Shown in pieces: positions 45,667 to 53,663 of a DNA stretch of 64,000 nt. The stretch's first letter is position 1. Each line of letters starts with the position of its first letter. The stretch comes from Marinisporobacter balticus (lineage in GTDB: Bacteria; Bacillota; Clostridia; Peptostreptococcales; Thermotaleaceae), in assembly GCF_004345705.1 (NCBI RefSeq), contig NZ_SLWV01000001.1, positions 248,001 to 312,000 on the forward strand, in the 5' to 3' direction. The translations under genes were made by a program, and so were the position numbers. Under the pieces are notes generated by a model, which worked only from the letters and a program-made list of their open reading frames with translations, was not told the origin of the DNA and did no database searches.

Positions 45667-45864
45667 TTCTTATATATGTATCACTCAATGCCATCTCTTT
45701 TAACTTCATCTGCGCCATATAGAATCGTTTATTTAACACTTTAATCATTTATTCTGCAGTCGCGCGTGGTAAAGAAATTCATTGACATTCGCACATTATG
45801 CCCTATTTTTTATCCATAATAGTATGCTTTATCACAAGTTCTTGCTATCTCTAAAATTACAAAC

Positions 45865-45890
45865 AAGTCAACGGTTTTCACCATTGACTT
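45865..45890 (-). terminator. Terminator after the TPR gene
   Basis: 11-bp stem (one G-U) AAGTCAATGGT / ACCGTTGACTT with a 4-nt loop, followed on the minus strand by GTTTGTAATTTT. It begins 3 bp past the stop codon. Confidence 0.7.
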
Positions 45891-45893
45891 ATT

Positions 45894-47156
45894 TTAAAAA
45901 GCAATATATTTTCCTTTTAATGCTACGATCGCATCATGAATAGGCTGGTAATTAGGCAGTAATTTTCTAGCTTTGTACAAATACCACTTTGCCTTTTCTA
46001 ATCTGCCCGCGTAAAGATAAACTAGCCCTAAATGATGATAGCCATATCCATTTTCAGGATATAATACAACAACCTTCTTTGCATAGTATTCGGCCTTATC
46101 ATATTCTTTCAAATCATCCCTATAAATTTTCGATAAATTTGTTAAAACTACTTCATCTTCATGATTCATCTTTAGAAACTTTTCATAATATAAAATTGCT
46201 TTTTTAATTTCACACAATTCCTGATAGCATATACCTAGACTACAATAGATATCTTGCTCAACTTCATAAATATCTTCCGAATTCACATAAAGCGCTTTTT
46301 TATAGCAAATGATGGCAGCCTTATCATTCTCAATTTGGCAAAATATATCTCCTAATAGCTTCCAATTCATAGAAATATACGGATATTTTTCAATTCGATC
46401 TTCTAAATAGGATAATGCAATCTCATAATAACCACCATGCACATAACCAATGAGCAGGTTGTTAATAAGGTATGCATCATCTGGCGCTATTAAAAGTCCC
46501 CTTTTGCATACATCTATAGCCTCTTCTACAAGTCCACTTAAGAGTAAAAAATTACTCATATTCAGATAAGCTTCTACTGAATCAGGTTGTAGACTTGCTT
46601 GTATTTTCAAACATCGAATACTATTGTGAAGTTCCTCTTCCGCTTCATAATAGTAAGCCAAATCTTCAAATACATAATATCTTTTATATTTTTTCAGAAA
46701 AAACGGATTATTTTTATATATACAAAGAAAAGCCGCTCTTGCAATATCAAATCTGCCCGCTTCTAAGTGACTTTTTCCTTCCCTAAAAAAAAGCTTCCAT
46801 GCATCTAAGTCATTGCGTTCTTCCATCAAATTATATTTTTGCATCCACATTTTTTCCATTTTTCTTTGATGCATCAGTTCTTCGGGAAAAAACAAATGTT
46901 GTTCTAACCAAAAACGAGGTATTTCTTTGGCAATTTTTTGTTTTATTGTTTTATTCCTTTTGTCCTCATTTAATTCTATTCGAACCCAATATCCAGGAAT
47001 TTGTTTATATTTCTTTTTAAAACTAATACGCTTTACCCCTTGAATTGGTCTATTTACTGAATTTCTATCATATACATCTTCCCCCATTTGGAAAATTTTC
47101 TTCAAATACAAATCTCTTATACTGTCTGTAGGAAAAAAAATGCTAAATAGATTCAA
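45894..47156 (-). CDS. Tetratricopeptide repeat protein
   Basis: Cytosolic TPR protein of unknown partner. An N-terminal domain of about 125 residues, rich in basic residues and Trp (PGYWVRIELNEDKRNKTIK), is followed by roughly seven TPR-like repeats (for example AYLNMSNFLLLSGLVEEAID and NGYGYHHLGLVYLYAGRLEK). 420 aa, no signal peptide. The start is a TTG at 47156, 8 nt after GGAGG; an ATG 4 nt upstream is out of frame and short. The N-domain is not recognised. Confidence 0.8.
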   Translation of the reverse strand: MNLFSIFFPTDSIRDLYLKKIFQMGEDVYDRNSVNRPIQGVKRISFKKKYKQIPGYWVRIELNEDKRNKTIKQKIAKEIPRFWLEQHLFFPEELMHQRKMEKMWMQKYNLMEERNDLDAWKLFFREGKSHLEAGRFDIARAAFLCIYKNNPFFLKKYKRYYVFEDLAYYYEAEEELHNSIRCLKIQASLQPDSVEAYLNMSNFLLLSGLVEEAIDVCKRGLLIAPDDAYLINNLLIGYVHGGYYEIALSYLEDRIEKYPYISMNWKLLGDIFCQIENDKAAIICYKKALYVNSEDIYEVEQDIYCSLGICYQELCEIKKAILYYEKFLKMNHEDEVVLTNLSKIYRDDLKEYDKAEYYAKKVVVLYPENGYGYHHLGLVYLYAGRLEKAKWYLYKARKLLPNYQPIHDAIVALKGKYIAF

Positions 47157-47287
47157 TCATATAGCCTCCTTTCATGATAAGGGACTATATAGTATCTTTA
47201 TGCTTATAAACTTTAGCCCTTGTTTATTTTCAATACATAATATTCTAACCTCTTTATTTGGTGATTAAAAAATCTATACAATAAGGG

Positions 47288-49447
47288 TTACTCTCCTATG
47301 TTTCGTTTATACAGCTCTTCTACTATTTTTATTTCTTTACTTTTTAATCTATATAGGTCATAAAATAGTTCATCCACACATTCTTGCATTGAAGGTTTTT
47401 CTCCTGTCTGTACCATCTCTTGAACAAGCGTAGCAATTTGATTATACTTGGTTTTATCCATCGTCCCTATGATTGGTATATTTTTCAAAGGAGTAGCATA
47501 TAATTCTAAATGATTTCCTTTTCTTTTCCCACGATTATACAACCAAAAGTATATAATCTTAGAATTTAAAAGCCCTAATAAAAAATGTTCATCTATTTTT
47601 TTATCTTTTAAAGTAATAAAATATACATCTGCACTCGCATACCAAGAGGATTGATTCAACGCAAATTTATTTATTCTCGCTCTATGCGGAACAATAATTT
47701 TAGTATTTTCAAATATTTCCTGATTTCTAGGCCATTGTAATCCATACCAGGGTCTACTTCCTTTAATTATTTCTCTTCTCTTTTCTAAAACTTCTTTATA
47801 TTTAGATAAATGCGCTAAGGCATTCTTGTCTGATACGCCTTTGTCCCAAACATATAATATATATTTACTTGGATTGATACGCGCACAATATCTTTGTATG
47901 TCACTATTTTTATACATAGGTTTTAAATAGGGTGATTCTAAAACACCTAACTCACTTGCTTCTTGTTTAGATAACACAAAGATCCCCTGATCCAATTGTA
48001 CATTCATTTTTTTTATCGTTTCAGAAGAAAATTTTTTCTCTAACATACTTTTTGTTACTTTGTCTGCACCGCTGACAATGCCTTGATTAATATTACATAA
48101 TTCATCTAATGTATATTGACTATTTTTATATAATTTCTTTAAAATATGCGCATACTGATTATTTTCTTGTATTAATATATGCCCGCTTATAGGATCATAT
48201 AGTTTTTCTTGATTTGCTAATGTATACTGGTGTATTTTTTTTGTAGTTTTTTTGTTGCTGTAAAGCCCTTTGTATATTTCTTCTATGTCCATATCTTTTT
48301 CTTTAATATATTTCACTTGAACTGATTGTGTTTGATCTAACTCCTTTGATAGAAAAAATATAATATTGTGTTGCCCCTTAGCAGATTTGAAAATTCCATA
48401 ATCATTAAAATTCACAACATGAATAAATGCACAATGATTTTTTAAAAAATTTCGCAGTTTTTCTGCCCCATCAGCAGTCACAAAATAATTGGTAGTAATA
48501 TAAGCTAATATCCCTTTTGGTTTCAAAATTTCTAATGCTTTATAAATAAAAAAATAGAAATAATCCATTTTTCCTTCATAATATTTTTCACCAAAAGTGG
48601 TACTTCTGATCTTATCAAATATAACTTTGTTTCCTTTCTCCCCTAAATAAGGGGGATTTCCTATTACAATATCAAATCCTTGACTTTTGAAAAGATTTCC
48701 ATCTATAAGGCTATCTCCTACCATTATATTAAAAGAAATCTCATCTGCATCTTGTACTTGATCCTTTCCATATACTAAAGAAAATAAAACCATTTTTGTA
48801 ATCTCCACAGGTTCTTTTTGAATATCGATCCCAAATAAATTATTCTCAACAATATATTTTTTCATGTTAAAGCAATTGACTGTTTCTCCTAACATTTTAC
48901 AAATCTTTTTTTTATGGTCGAATATTTTTTCAAAGCAACGGATAAGAAATATCCCTGTACCACAAGCTATATCAATAATTCTTATTCTATTCATTGTTCG
49001 TAAAAGATGCTTAAGTTGCACCCTACTCAATGGCTGGTTTCTATAAAAAAATTTACATAATGTTTCTTGGGTATATCCCGTTTCCTTTGATAGAAAAATT
49101 TCTAAAGCTTTTTCTATTATATGATCCGTTATATAATATGGGGTATAGAAACTACCCGTCTTTTCTCTACGATTTTGTGATAAATAATTTTCATATACCT
49201 GACTAAAAATAGTAAAGTCTAATGCTTCTATATCTATCACATCGTCCCGTTCCATTTGTTTTGTACCATTCTCTTTTGTAGAAAGTCCGATTAAATTAAG
49301 AGCTTGAACACCATATTTCTTGACGAAAAAATCTCTGGTAATTTCAAACATGGCCTTAGATCTATCTTCTTCATTATGTTCACCACTTACCATCCGTTCA
49401 TTAAACACTTTTACCCATTTACAATTTTTTGTTTTATCTTCGCTCAA
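47288..49447 (-). CDS. CamA-like solitary N6-adenine DNA methyltransferase (type IIG-like)
   Basis: Predicted SAM-dependent adenine methyltransferase. Residues about 85-125 carry the GSFYTPYYITDHI entry motif; SAM motif I is IIDIACGTGIFLIRCFEKI (about 155-173), the catalytic motif IV is IVIGNPPYLGEKG (about 258-270). From about residue 440 a TaqI-type target recognition domain follows (NINQGIVSGADKV, RREIIKGSRPWYGLQWPRN, WYASADVYFI, LLGLLNSKIIYFWL). 719 aa. I see no nuclease motif in the short N-terminus and no restriction gene beside it. The layout and the GxRxWYxLQWxR stretch resemble C. difficile CamA. Start is a TTG at 49447, 8 nt after GGAGG. Confidence 0.88.
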   Translation of the reverse strand: MSEDKTKNCKWVKVFNERMVSGEHNEEDRSKAMFEITRDFFVKKYGVQALNLIGLSTKENGTKQMERDDVIDIEALDFTIFSQVYENYLSQNRREKTGSFYTPYYITDHIIEKALEIFLSKETGYTQETLCKFFYRNQPLSRVQLKHLLRTMNRIRIIDIACGTGIFLIRCFEKIFDHKKKICKMLGETVNCFNMKKYIVENNLFGIDIQKEPVEITKMVLFSLVYGKDQVQDADEISFNIMVGDSLIDGNLFKSQGFDIVIGNPPYLGEKGNKVIFDKIRSTTFGEKYYEGKMDYFYFFIYKALEILKPKGILAYITTNYFVTADGAEKLRNFLKNHCAFIHVVNFNDYGIFKSAKGQHNIIFFLSKELDQTQSVQVKYIKEKDMDIEEIYKGLYSNKKTTKKIHQYTLANQEKLYDPISGHILIQENNQYAHILKKLYKNSQYTLDELCNINQGIVSGADKVTKSMLEKKFSSETIKKMNVQLDQGIFVLSKQEASELGVLESPYLKPMYKNSDIQRYCARINPSKYILYVWDKGVSDKNALAHLSKYKEVLEKRREIIKGSRPWYGLQWPRNQEIFENTKIIVPHRARINKFALNQSSWYASADVYFITLKDKKIDEHFLLGLLNSKIIYFWLYNRGKRKGNHLELYATPLKNIPIIGTMDKTKYNQIATLVQEMVQTGEKPSMQECVDELFYDLYRLKSKEIKIVEELYKRNIGE

Positions 49448-49649
49448 ATACTATTCCTCCATAATCATAAAGACATCCAAATTTAGACACCTTCATTCAA
49501 TTTAAAATAAAAAATTCGCCCGCTGCTACCTCAGTTGCTCCATTTTCTTAGAAACTATCATTTCCTAGTAATCATAAAGAAATTTATGCTATTTTCAAAA
49601 TATTTTATATTTTATGCCGATATATATTATATATGGAAGGAGTGATTGT

Positions 49650-50294
49650 GTGTCTATAAAAAAAATATCTTCCTCTAATAAAGCAAGAATCAATACCATG
49701 TATGTAAATAGAAATACTGTAATAAATCAAGTGAATCCTATTTCGCCTATAAAAAAAATCAATAAAATGTATAATCAGAGTTTTCAATCATCACAAAATA
49801 ATTTTTTCAGTACATCTAATTTTTACGATCATCTAAAAAAACTGAAAGAAGAATACTTCTATTTCTATAAAGTCCAACAGGAACTAGAATACACCTTAAA
49901 AGAATTCATTCATACTGACTATAAAGATCTTATAGCTATGATTCGTGATCTTGTTTATAGATATAACAAATCTATTATCTCTTTAAAAAATCTGGATACT
50001 TCTTTTGATACAAATTATTGTCAAAGTATTCAAATCATACTTTCATCTTATAAATTACCTTTAGAAAAAATAGGGATAAACATTCAAAACGATTACCAAT
50101 TATCTCTAGATGAATCTACGTTACGTAGCATCCTTCGGGATAATCGTAATGCTATACAATTTTTACTGAACACCAAAACGGGGTTTATCAGAAAACTTTA
50201 CAATGCTTTTAAAAACATCAAGTTACCCACTTATGAGGAACCTTATAATATTACTACAGAGGATTCATCTTCCATTATTGACAAGAAGTGTTGA
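49650..50294 (+). CDS. Hypothetical protein with FliD C-terminal-like segment
   Basis: Not firmly recognised. The start is a GTG at 49650, 7 nt after AAGGAG (214 aa); the longer frame lacks a ribosome site. A Ser/Asn-rich N-terminus is followed by helical segments (DHLKKLKEEYFYFYKVQQEL; DLVYRYNKSIISLKNL), and a C-terminal stretch, YQLSLDESTLRSILRDN then NAIQFLLNTKTGFIRKLYNA, that resembles the C-terminal part of flagellar cap protein FliD. No flagellar gene is nearby. It could be a diverged FliD-domain protein or an unrelated helical protein. Confidence 0.65.
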   Translation: MSIKKISSSNKARINTMYVNRNTVINQVNPISPIKKINKMYNQSFQSSQNNFFSTSNFYDHLKKLKEEYFYFYKVQQELEYTLKEFIHTDYKDLIAMIRDLVYRYNKSIISLKNLDTSFDTNYCQSIQIILSSYKLPLEKIGINIQNDYQLSLDESTLRSILRDNRNAIQFLLNTKTGFIRKLYNAFKNIKLPTYEEPYNITTEDSSSIIDKKC

Positions 50295-50326
50295 CAAAAG
50301 ATTTTATACTCTTTTTATGACTATCT

Positions 50327-50926
50327 TTATTTTGTTATGTATTTTATTCTGTTGTCTAATTCTAAATATACAATATAATATTTATCAAAAATCTTTTTCA
50401 AAACTTGTCTTCTAATTTGTCCTATTAAAAAATATTTTTCTAAATATGCATTAGCTTTTATAAGGCTCTTTACATCATTATTTTCTATTCCTAATTTTTT
50501 TTCTAACAAAATATCTCTCATTATTTCTATTTCTTCTAAAAATAAATATTTATTCTCTAACATGAAATCATTCGTTTCAACATTAGCTAAATCAATCATA
50601 ATTCCATCTATTGCTACTATATTTTCTTTTATTCGATATGGATCTTTTTTATCATCATATAAGCATTTATCTTTTAAGTCAACATTTTCATTCACTACAC
50701 CATAAAATCGTTCTTCTAATGGTTGTACAACTTTAAGATAGACAAAAATTTGTTTCTTAGATGTCCTATTAAAAATATTTTTAACAAATCTATCATCTTG
50801 TTCAATAAAATAAATATACCCTGCAATCGTCATCATTAACATTGCGCAGATCAACACTTTATATTTTAATTTTTTCTCTTTATTCAATCCTTGCGAAGGT
50901 ATTTCCTTCTGCTTAAACAGATTCAC
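50327..50926 (-). CDS. Hypothetical single-pass membrane protein
   Basis: Not recognised. 199 aa: a basic N-terminus, one transmembrane helix (VLICAMLMMTIAGYIYFI, about 24-42), then an extracytoplasmic helical domain (VVQPLEERFYGVVNENVDL; FLEEIEIMRDILLEKKLG; YFLIGQIRRQVLKKIFDK). The start is a GTG at 50926 with GAAGGTG upstream. It converges on the preceding plus-strand gene with a 32-bp gap and no clear shared terminator. Confidence 0.65.
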   Translation of the reverse strand: MNLFKQKEIPSQGLNKEKKLKYKVLICAMLMMTIAGYIYFIEQDDRFVKNIFNRTSKKQIFVYLKVVQPLEERFYGVVNENVDLKDKCLYDDKKDPYRIKENIVAIDGIMIDLANVETNDFMLENKYLFLEEIEIMRDILLEKKLGIENNDVKSLIKANAYLEKYFLIGQIRRQVLKKIFDKYYIVYLELDNRIKYITK

Positions 50927-51024
50927 TTTTTCACCTTCTATCCCTTAGCTTCGTTATCTATACTATTTCTATATACGCTCACGAATTCCTGCACGTTTTT
51001 TGCTTCCGTATGTATTTGTATTAT

Positions 51025-51060
51025 AAAAAAAATAATGCGAAAATCTCGCATTATTTTTTT
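51025..51060 (-). terminator. Terminator after the 51.1-51.5 kb gene
   Basis: ATAATGCGA and TCGCATTAT arms with a 5-nt loop, flanked by A and T runs on both sides, so it can act in both directions; on the minus strand eight T follow. Confidence 0.85.
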
Positions 51061-51062
51061 AC

Positions 51063-51497
51063 TTAATTTATCTTTTTAAAATACATCCCATCCCCGACTT
51101 TTTTGACGCCATCAATTGCTTGAATCAATTTATCAACAATCAAGTCCATATCTTTGTAGTGAATATTTACCCCTTTTTTCTTTAAATATTTCATAATTGT
51201 AACAAGGCGAATAGGATAGTCACAAGGATTTTTAAAATAAGGATGTTTCTCAATCTTATTTTTGATACTCTTTTCATCAATATCAAAAATGTGGATAACA
51301 TTTTCAAAATCTATATTTCCTTCTAGTTCATTTATCAAATAATCAATCTGGTTTGTAGGTTTATTATATTTTTTTAAAAGCTTTTTAAATTCTTTCAGAA
51401 ACTTTAATTCATCTTCTACCTGCGCGTTAGATGTATCCATTTCTAAATATATATCTTCCCTACACGAGTCAACCAGATCTGATAATGATATTTCCAT
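51063..51497 (-). CDS. Hypothetical protein
   Basis: Not recognised. 144 aa, predicted all-helical and cytosolic, rich in Lys and Asp/Glu: LKFLKEFKKLLKKYNKPTNQ, ENVIHIFDIDEKSIKNKIEK, and a C-terminal half of PIRLVTIMKYLKKKGVNIHY then LIQAIDGVKKVGDGMYFKK. The ATG at 51497 follows a GGGGGAT somewhat far upstream. A strong terminator follows the stop, so it ends a transcript. Confidence 0.6.
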   Translation of the reverse strand: MEISLSDLVDSCREDIYLEMDTSNAQVEDELKFLKEFKKLLKKYNKPTNQIDYLINELEGNIDFENVIHIFDIDEKSIKNKIEKHPYFKNPCDYPIRLVTIMKYLKKKGVNIHYKDMDLIVDKLIQAIDGVKKVGDGMYFKKIN

Positions 51498-51602
51498 AAA
51501 ATTTTCTTATCCCCCTTCAAAATATATATGCCTAATTTAAATTATACACTATTTTATATAGTTTATGCTACCTTGTCAATTTTTAAAAAGCATTTTATTG
51601 AT

Positions 51603-51782
51603 TTATTTTTCTCTTTTTAACATACAACAAATGGTTCTTCCATTTACTGTTGGCACACTAGAAACCAACTCCCATCCTTCATCCCCTAACGCGTTAAGTA
51701 CATCTTCATCTTCTTTGCTAAGTACTAAATTTGTTACACCCTTTGCATGTAGATTTATAATTCTATATTCCCATTTTTTCAT
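51603..51782 (-). CDS. DUF4177 domain-containing small protein
   Basis: A 59-aa protein below the usual length cut-off. It begins MKKWEYRIINLHAKG, continues LNALGDEGWELVSSVP and ends CCMLKREK. The W-E-Y start and the LGDEGWELVS core are those of DUF4177. The ATG at 51782 follows GAGGGG at 8 nt spacing. It lies 16 bp after the 51.8-52.7 kb gene in the same direction, probably cotranscribed. Function of the family is unknown. Confidence 0.85.
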   Translation of the reverse strand: MKKWEYRIINLHAKGVTNLVLSKEDEDVLNALGDEGWELVSSVPTVNGRTICCMLKREK

Positions 51783-51798
51783 TTCTCATTCCCCTCGT

Positions 51799-52728
51799 TT
51801 AAATAATACTCTCTATTCCTATAACTTCATCTTTATAATGTTTTACTAAGTCCCCTAGGATGGATTGAATCATCTTTTTTGTATTGATCCGGTCACTTTC
51901 TGAAGTGCATTCTAATTCTATTCGGTTATTTCCTAAAACAATTTCTGCTAATAATCTATTGTCACTCACTAATCTAAAATAACAATTTACATTTTCTTCA
52001 TAATCTAATTGCACAGCTTCATGATTTAATAATTTTTGTTTGACCTCTTTTATATCATGTATAATATAGATGCTTTGCCAAACATTATATGACTCTTCAT
52101 CTTCAGTTTCCTGCGTAACATCTATAATGATTTCTATATATTTTTCTAACAAAAGCCGATTACTCTTTAGAAATTCTTCCACACTCCCATATTTACTTTT
52201 ATATTTATATTCTTCATATTGTATGAGTATATTTTTTTCTATATCATTTCTAAAAATTTCTGGTACATATATCGTGTTCCCAATTAGTTTATATTGTTTT
52301 GCAATTTTTATTCTCCTAGCAAGTATTAAATCTCTACTTTTCATCTCTTGAATTTGGTCTAAATTGATCCAATATTCCTTCTTTGTAAATATGTCTTGCA
52401 ATAAACCTTCGTTTTCTTCAATTCTTTTTAACTCATACAAACTTAAATACGACTGTATTCTTTTTTCAATCCATTCATTTTCTTCATCTGATAATTGGTC
52501 TTCCATAAATTCATGATATTTTTCAATAATGGTTTTACCCTTTTTCATTTTATAGTCATAAATTAGCCAAGAATTAAAGTCTATGATCCATTTGTCATTG
52601 ACCATCACTTCCCCAAAATTACGATTAAAATATTCCTTTGCATCTTCAATATCCTCATTAAATTTACCTTTCACTAAAAAATTCAGCACATTTTCTTCTA
52701 TTTTCATCTCCAAGTTTTGCAAATTCAT
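51799..52728 (-). CDS. Hypothetical protein resembling SEC-C-associated N-domain
   Basis: Not firmly recognised. 309 aa, cytosolic. The segment IIDFNSWLIYDYKMKKGKTI with LSDEENEWIEKRIQSYLSLY, then a basic segment DLILARRIKIAKQYKLIGNT, resembles the alpha-helical domain found before SEC-C zinc motifs in uncharacterised proteins, but no C-x-C...HC zinc motif occurs. The C-terminal third (NRLLAEIVLGNNRIELECTS) looks like a small alpha/beta domain. ATG at 52728 behind GGAGAGAG. It precedes the DUF4177 gene. Confidence 0.65.
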   Translation of the reverse strand: MNLQNLEMKIEENVLNFLVKGKFNEDIEDAKEYFNRNFGEVMVNDKWIIDFNSWLIYDYKMKKGKTIIEKYHEFMEDQLSDEENEWIEKRIQSYLSLYELKRIEENEGLLQDIFTKKEYWINLDQIQEMKSRDLILARRIKIAKQYKLIGNTIYVPEIFRNDIEKNILIQYEEYKYKSKYGSVEEFLKSNRLLLEKYIEIIIDVTQETEDEESYNVWQSIYIIHDIKEVKQKLLNHEAVQLDYEENVNCYFRLVSDNRLLAEIVLGNNRIELECTSESDRINTKKMIQSILGDLVKHYKDEVIGIESII

Positions 52729-52938
52729 CGATCTCTCTCCTTGTATAATATATTTTAAATTAGAAAATACTACAATTTCTAGTTTTATTTCATATTCTTA
52801 TAGCTATATAAGATTCAGCAGGAGCATAGATCCTATCCTACTGAATCCATTCCAACTTTTATATTATAATACTATTATATCTTATTATCTGCAATAGCAT
52901 CATACTTTTCACATCATATAATCATACTTACCTCTATT

Positions 52939-53535
52939 TTATAAAACGCCTTGCCTATTTTCTAAATCCAATATATACGACAGCGCATATGCATCTTTAT
53001 AAAACGCATGTAATCTCATATCTTCTCTTTGTTCTAGAGAATAAATCAATTGAAATAAAGCCATCATCTCACTTTTCTTTAAGCTTGAGAAATCTATATT
53101 CGAAAGCTTTTCACATAGTAGTTTTGCTAATTCATCATCTATTTTGAATACATCATAATCACTTTCTTTAAATAAGGTTCGTATTTTATCATTATGATCC
53201 TGTTGCAAATCCTTAATTGCAAGATCATATAGTATATTTAATGCGTCATATATATTCTTTACAAAACTTCTCCATTTCTCAATACCTTTCTTATTCATCC
53301 TCATATAACTTAACCCACTATCTTCAATATATCGCAATAATATAAATTGCGCACAGTGATTAAAGCAAGATTTATAAAGAAATAATTGACACCATTTTTC
53401 ATCATCTATCTCCATATTTAAGCGACTATCTATTTTCATTTTTTTTAATATTCCTCTATGCTCATACTCATATTTTATGATAAAAACTTGAATAAACCCT
53501 ATCATCTCACTATATATTTTTTGGACCTTGTCCAT
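52939..53535 (-). CDS. Stand-alone type IIG methylase N-terminal-like protein
   Basis: 198 aa, cytosolic, helical. HCAQFILLRYIEDSGLSYMR, MNKKGIEKWRSFVKNIYDAL and a C-terminal ALFQLIYSLEQREDMRLHAF then YKDAYALSYIL follow the layout of the helical domain that precedes the SAM-binding core in type IIG/PglX-like methylases, where the last part reads like IYE...FYTP...VVDYIL. The protein ends there, so no SAM motif or NPPY is present. The start is the ATG at 53535, 8 nt after AAGGAGG; the longer frame starts within the Shine-Dalgarno region. It could be a remnant or a functional partner domain. Confidence 0.6.
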   Translation of the reverse strand: MDKVQKIYSEMIGFIQVFIIKYEYEHRGILKKMKIDSRLNMEIDDEKWCQLFLYKSCFNHCAQFILLRYIEDSGLSYMRMNKKGIEKWRSFVKNIYDALNILYDLAIKDLQQDHNDKIRTLFKESDYDVFKIDDELAKLLCEKLSNIDFSSLKKSEMMALFQLIYSLEQREDMRLHAFYKDAYALSYILDLENRQGVL

Positions 53536-53663
53536 AAAGTATGCCTCCTTAATCATATCTTTCTTACTCTATCTTATTCTGCCTGTCTATATGTGTGTTT
53601 TTATAAAAATTATTAGTTCAAATTTATCTACCCATCACATATATTTAAATGAGGTGATTCTAG

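Larger units (their letters stand above)
45549..45893. other. Intergenic region between the TPR gene and the ECF gene
   Basis: It holds, from high to low coordinate on the minus strand, the TPR-gene terminator (45865-45890), about 170 bp of unassigned sequence, a second terminator-like hairpin (45635-45666), and the ECF-gene promoter (45597-45625). Because the unassigned stretch has its own terminator and a possible promoter, it may encode a small RNA; see findings. Confidence 0.6.

Noticed and set aside
45549..45700. Vitamin riboswitch controlling the ECF S component
   Set aside because: The terminator hairpin at 45635-45666 lies upstream of a good promoter (45597-45625), so it cannot attenuate the ECF message, and no known riboswitch core was recognised.
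47288..49447. Complete type IIG restriction-modification enzyme
   Set aside because: The roughly 85 residues before the FYTP motif are too short for, and do not show, a PD-(D/E)XK nuclease; no separate restriction gene is adjacent.
49448..49649. Small RNA or gene between the methylase and the 49.65 kb gene
   Set aside because: A GC-richer patch near 49520-49550 stands out, but its stem is broken by mismatches and no promoter or frame goes with it.
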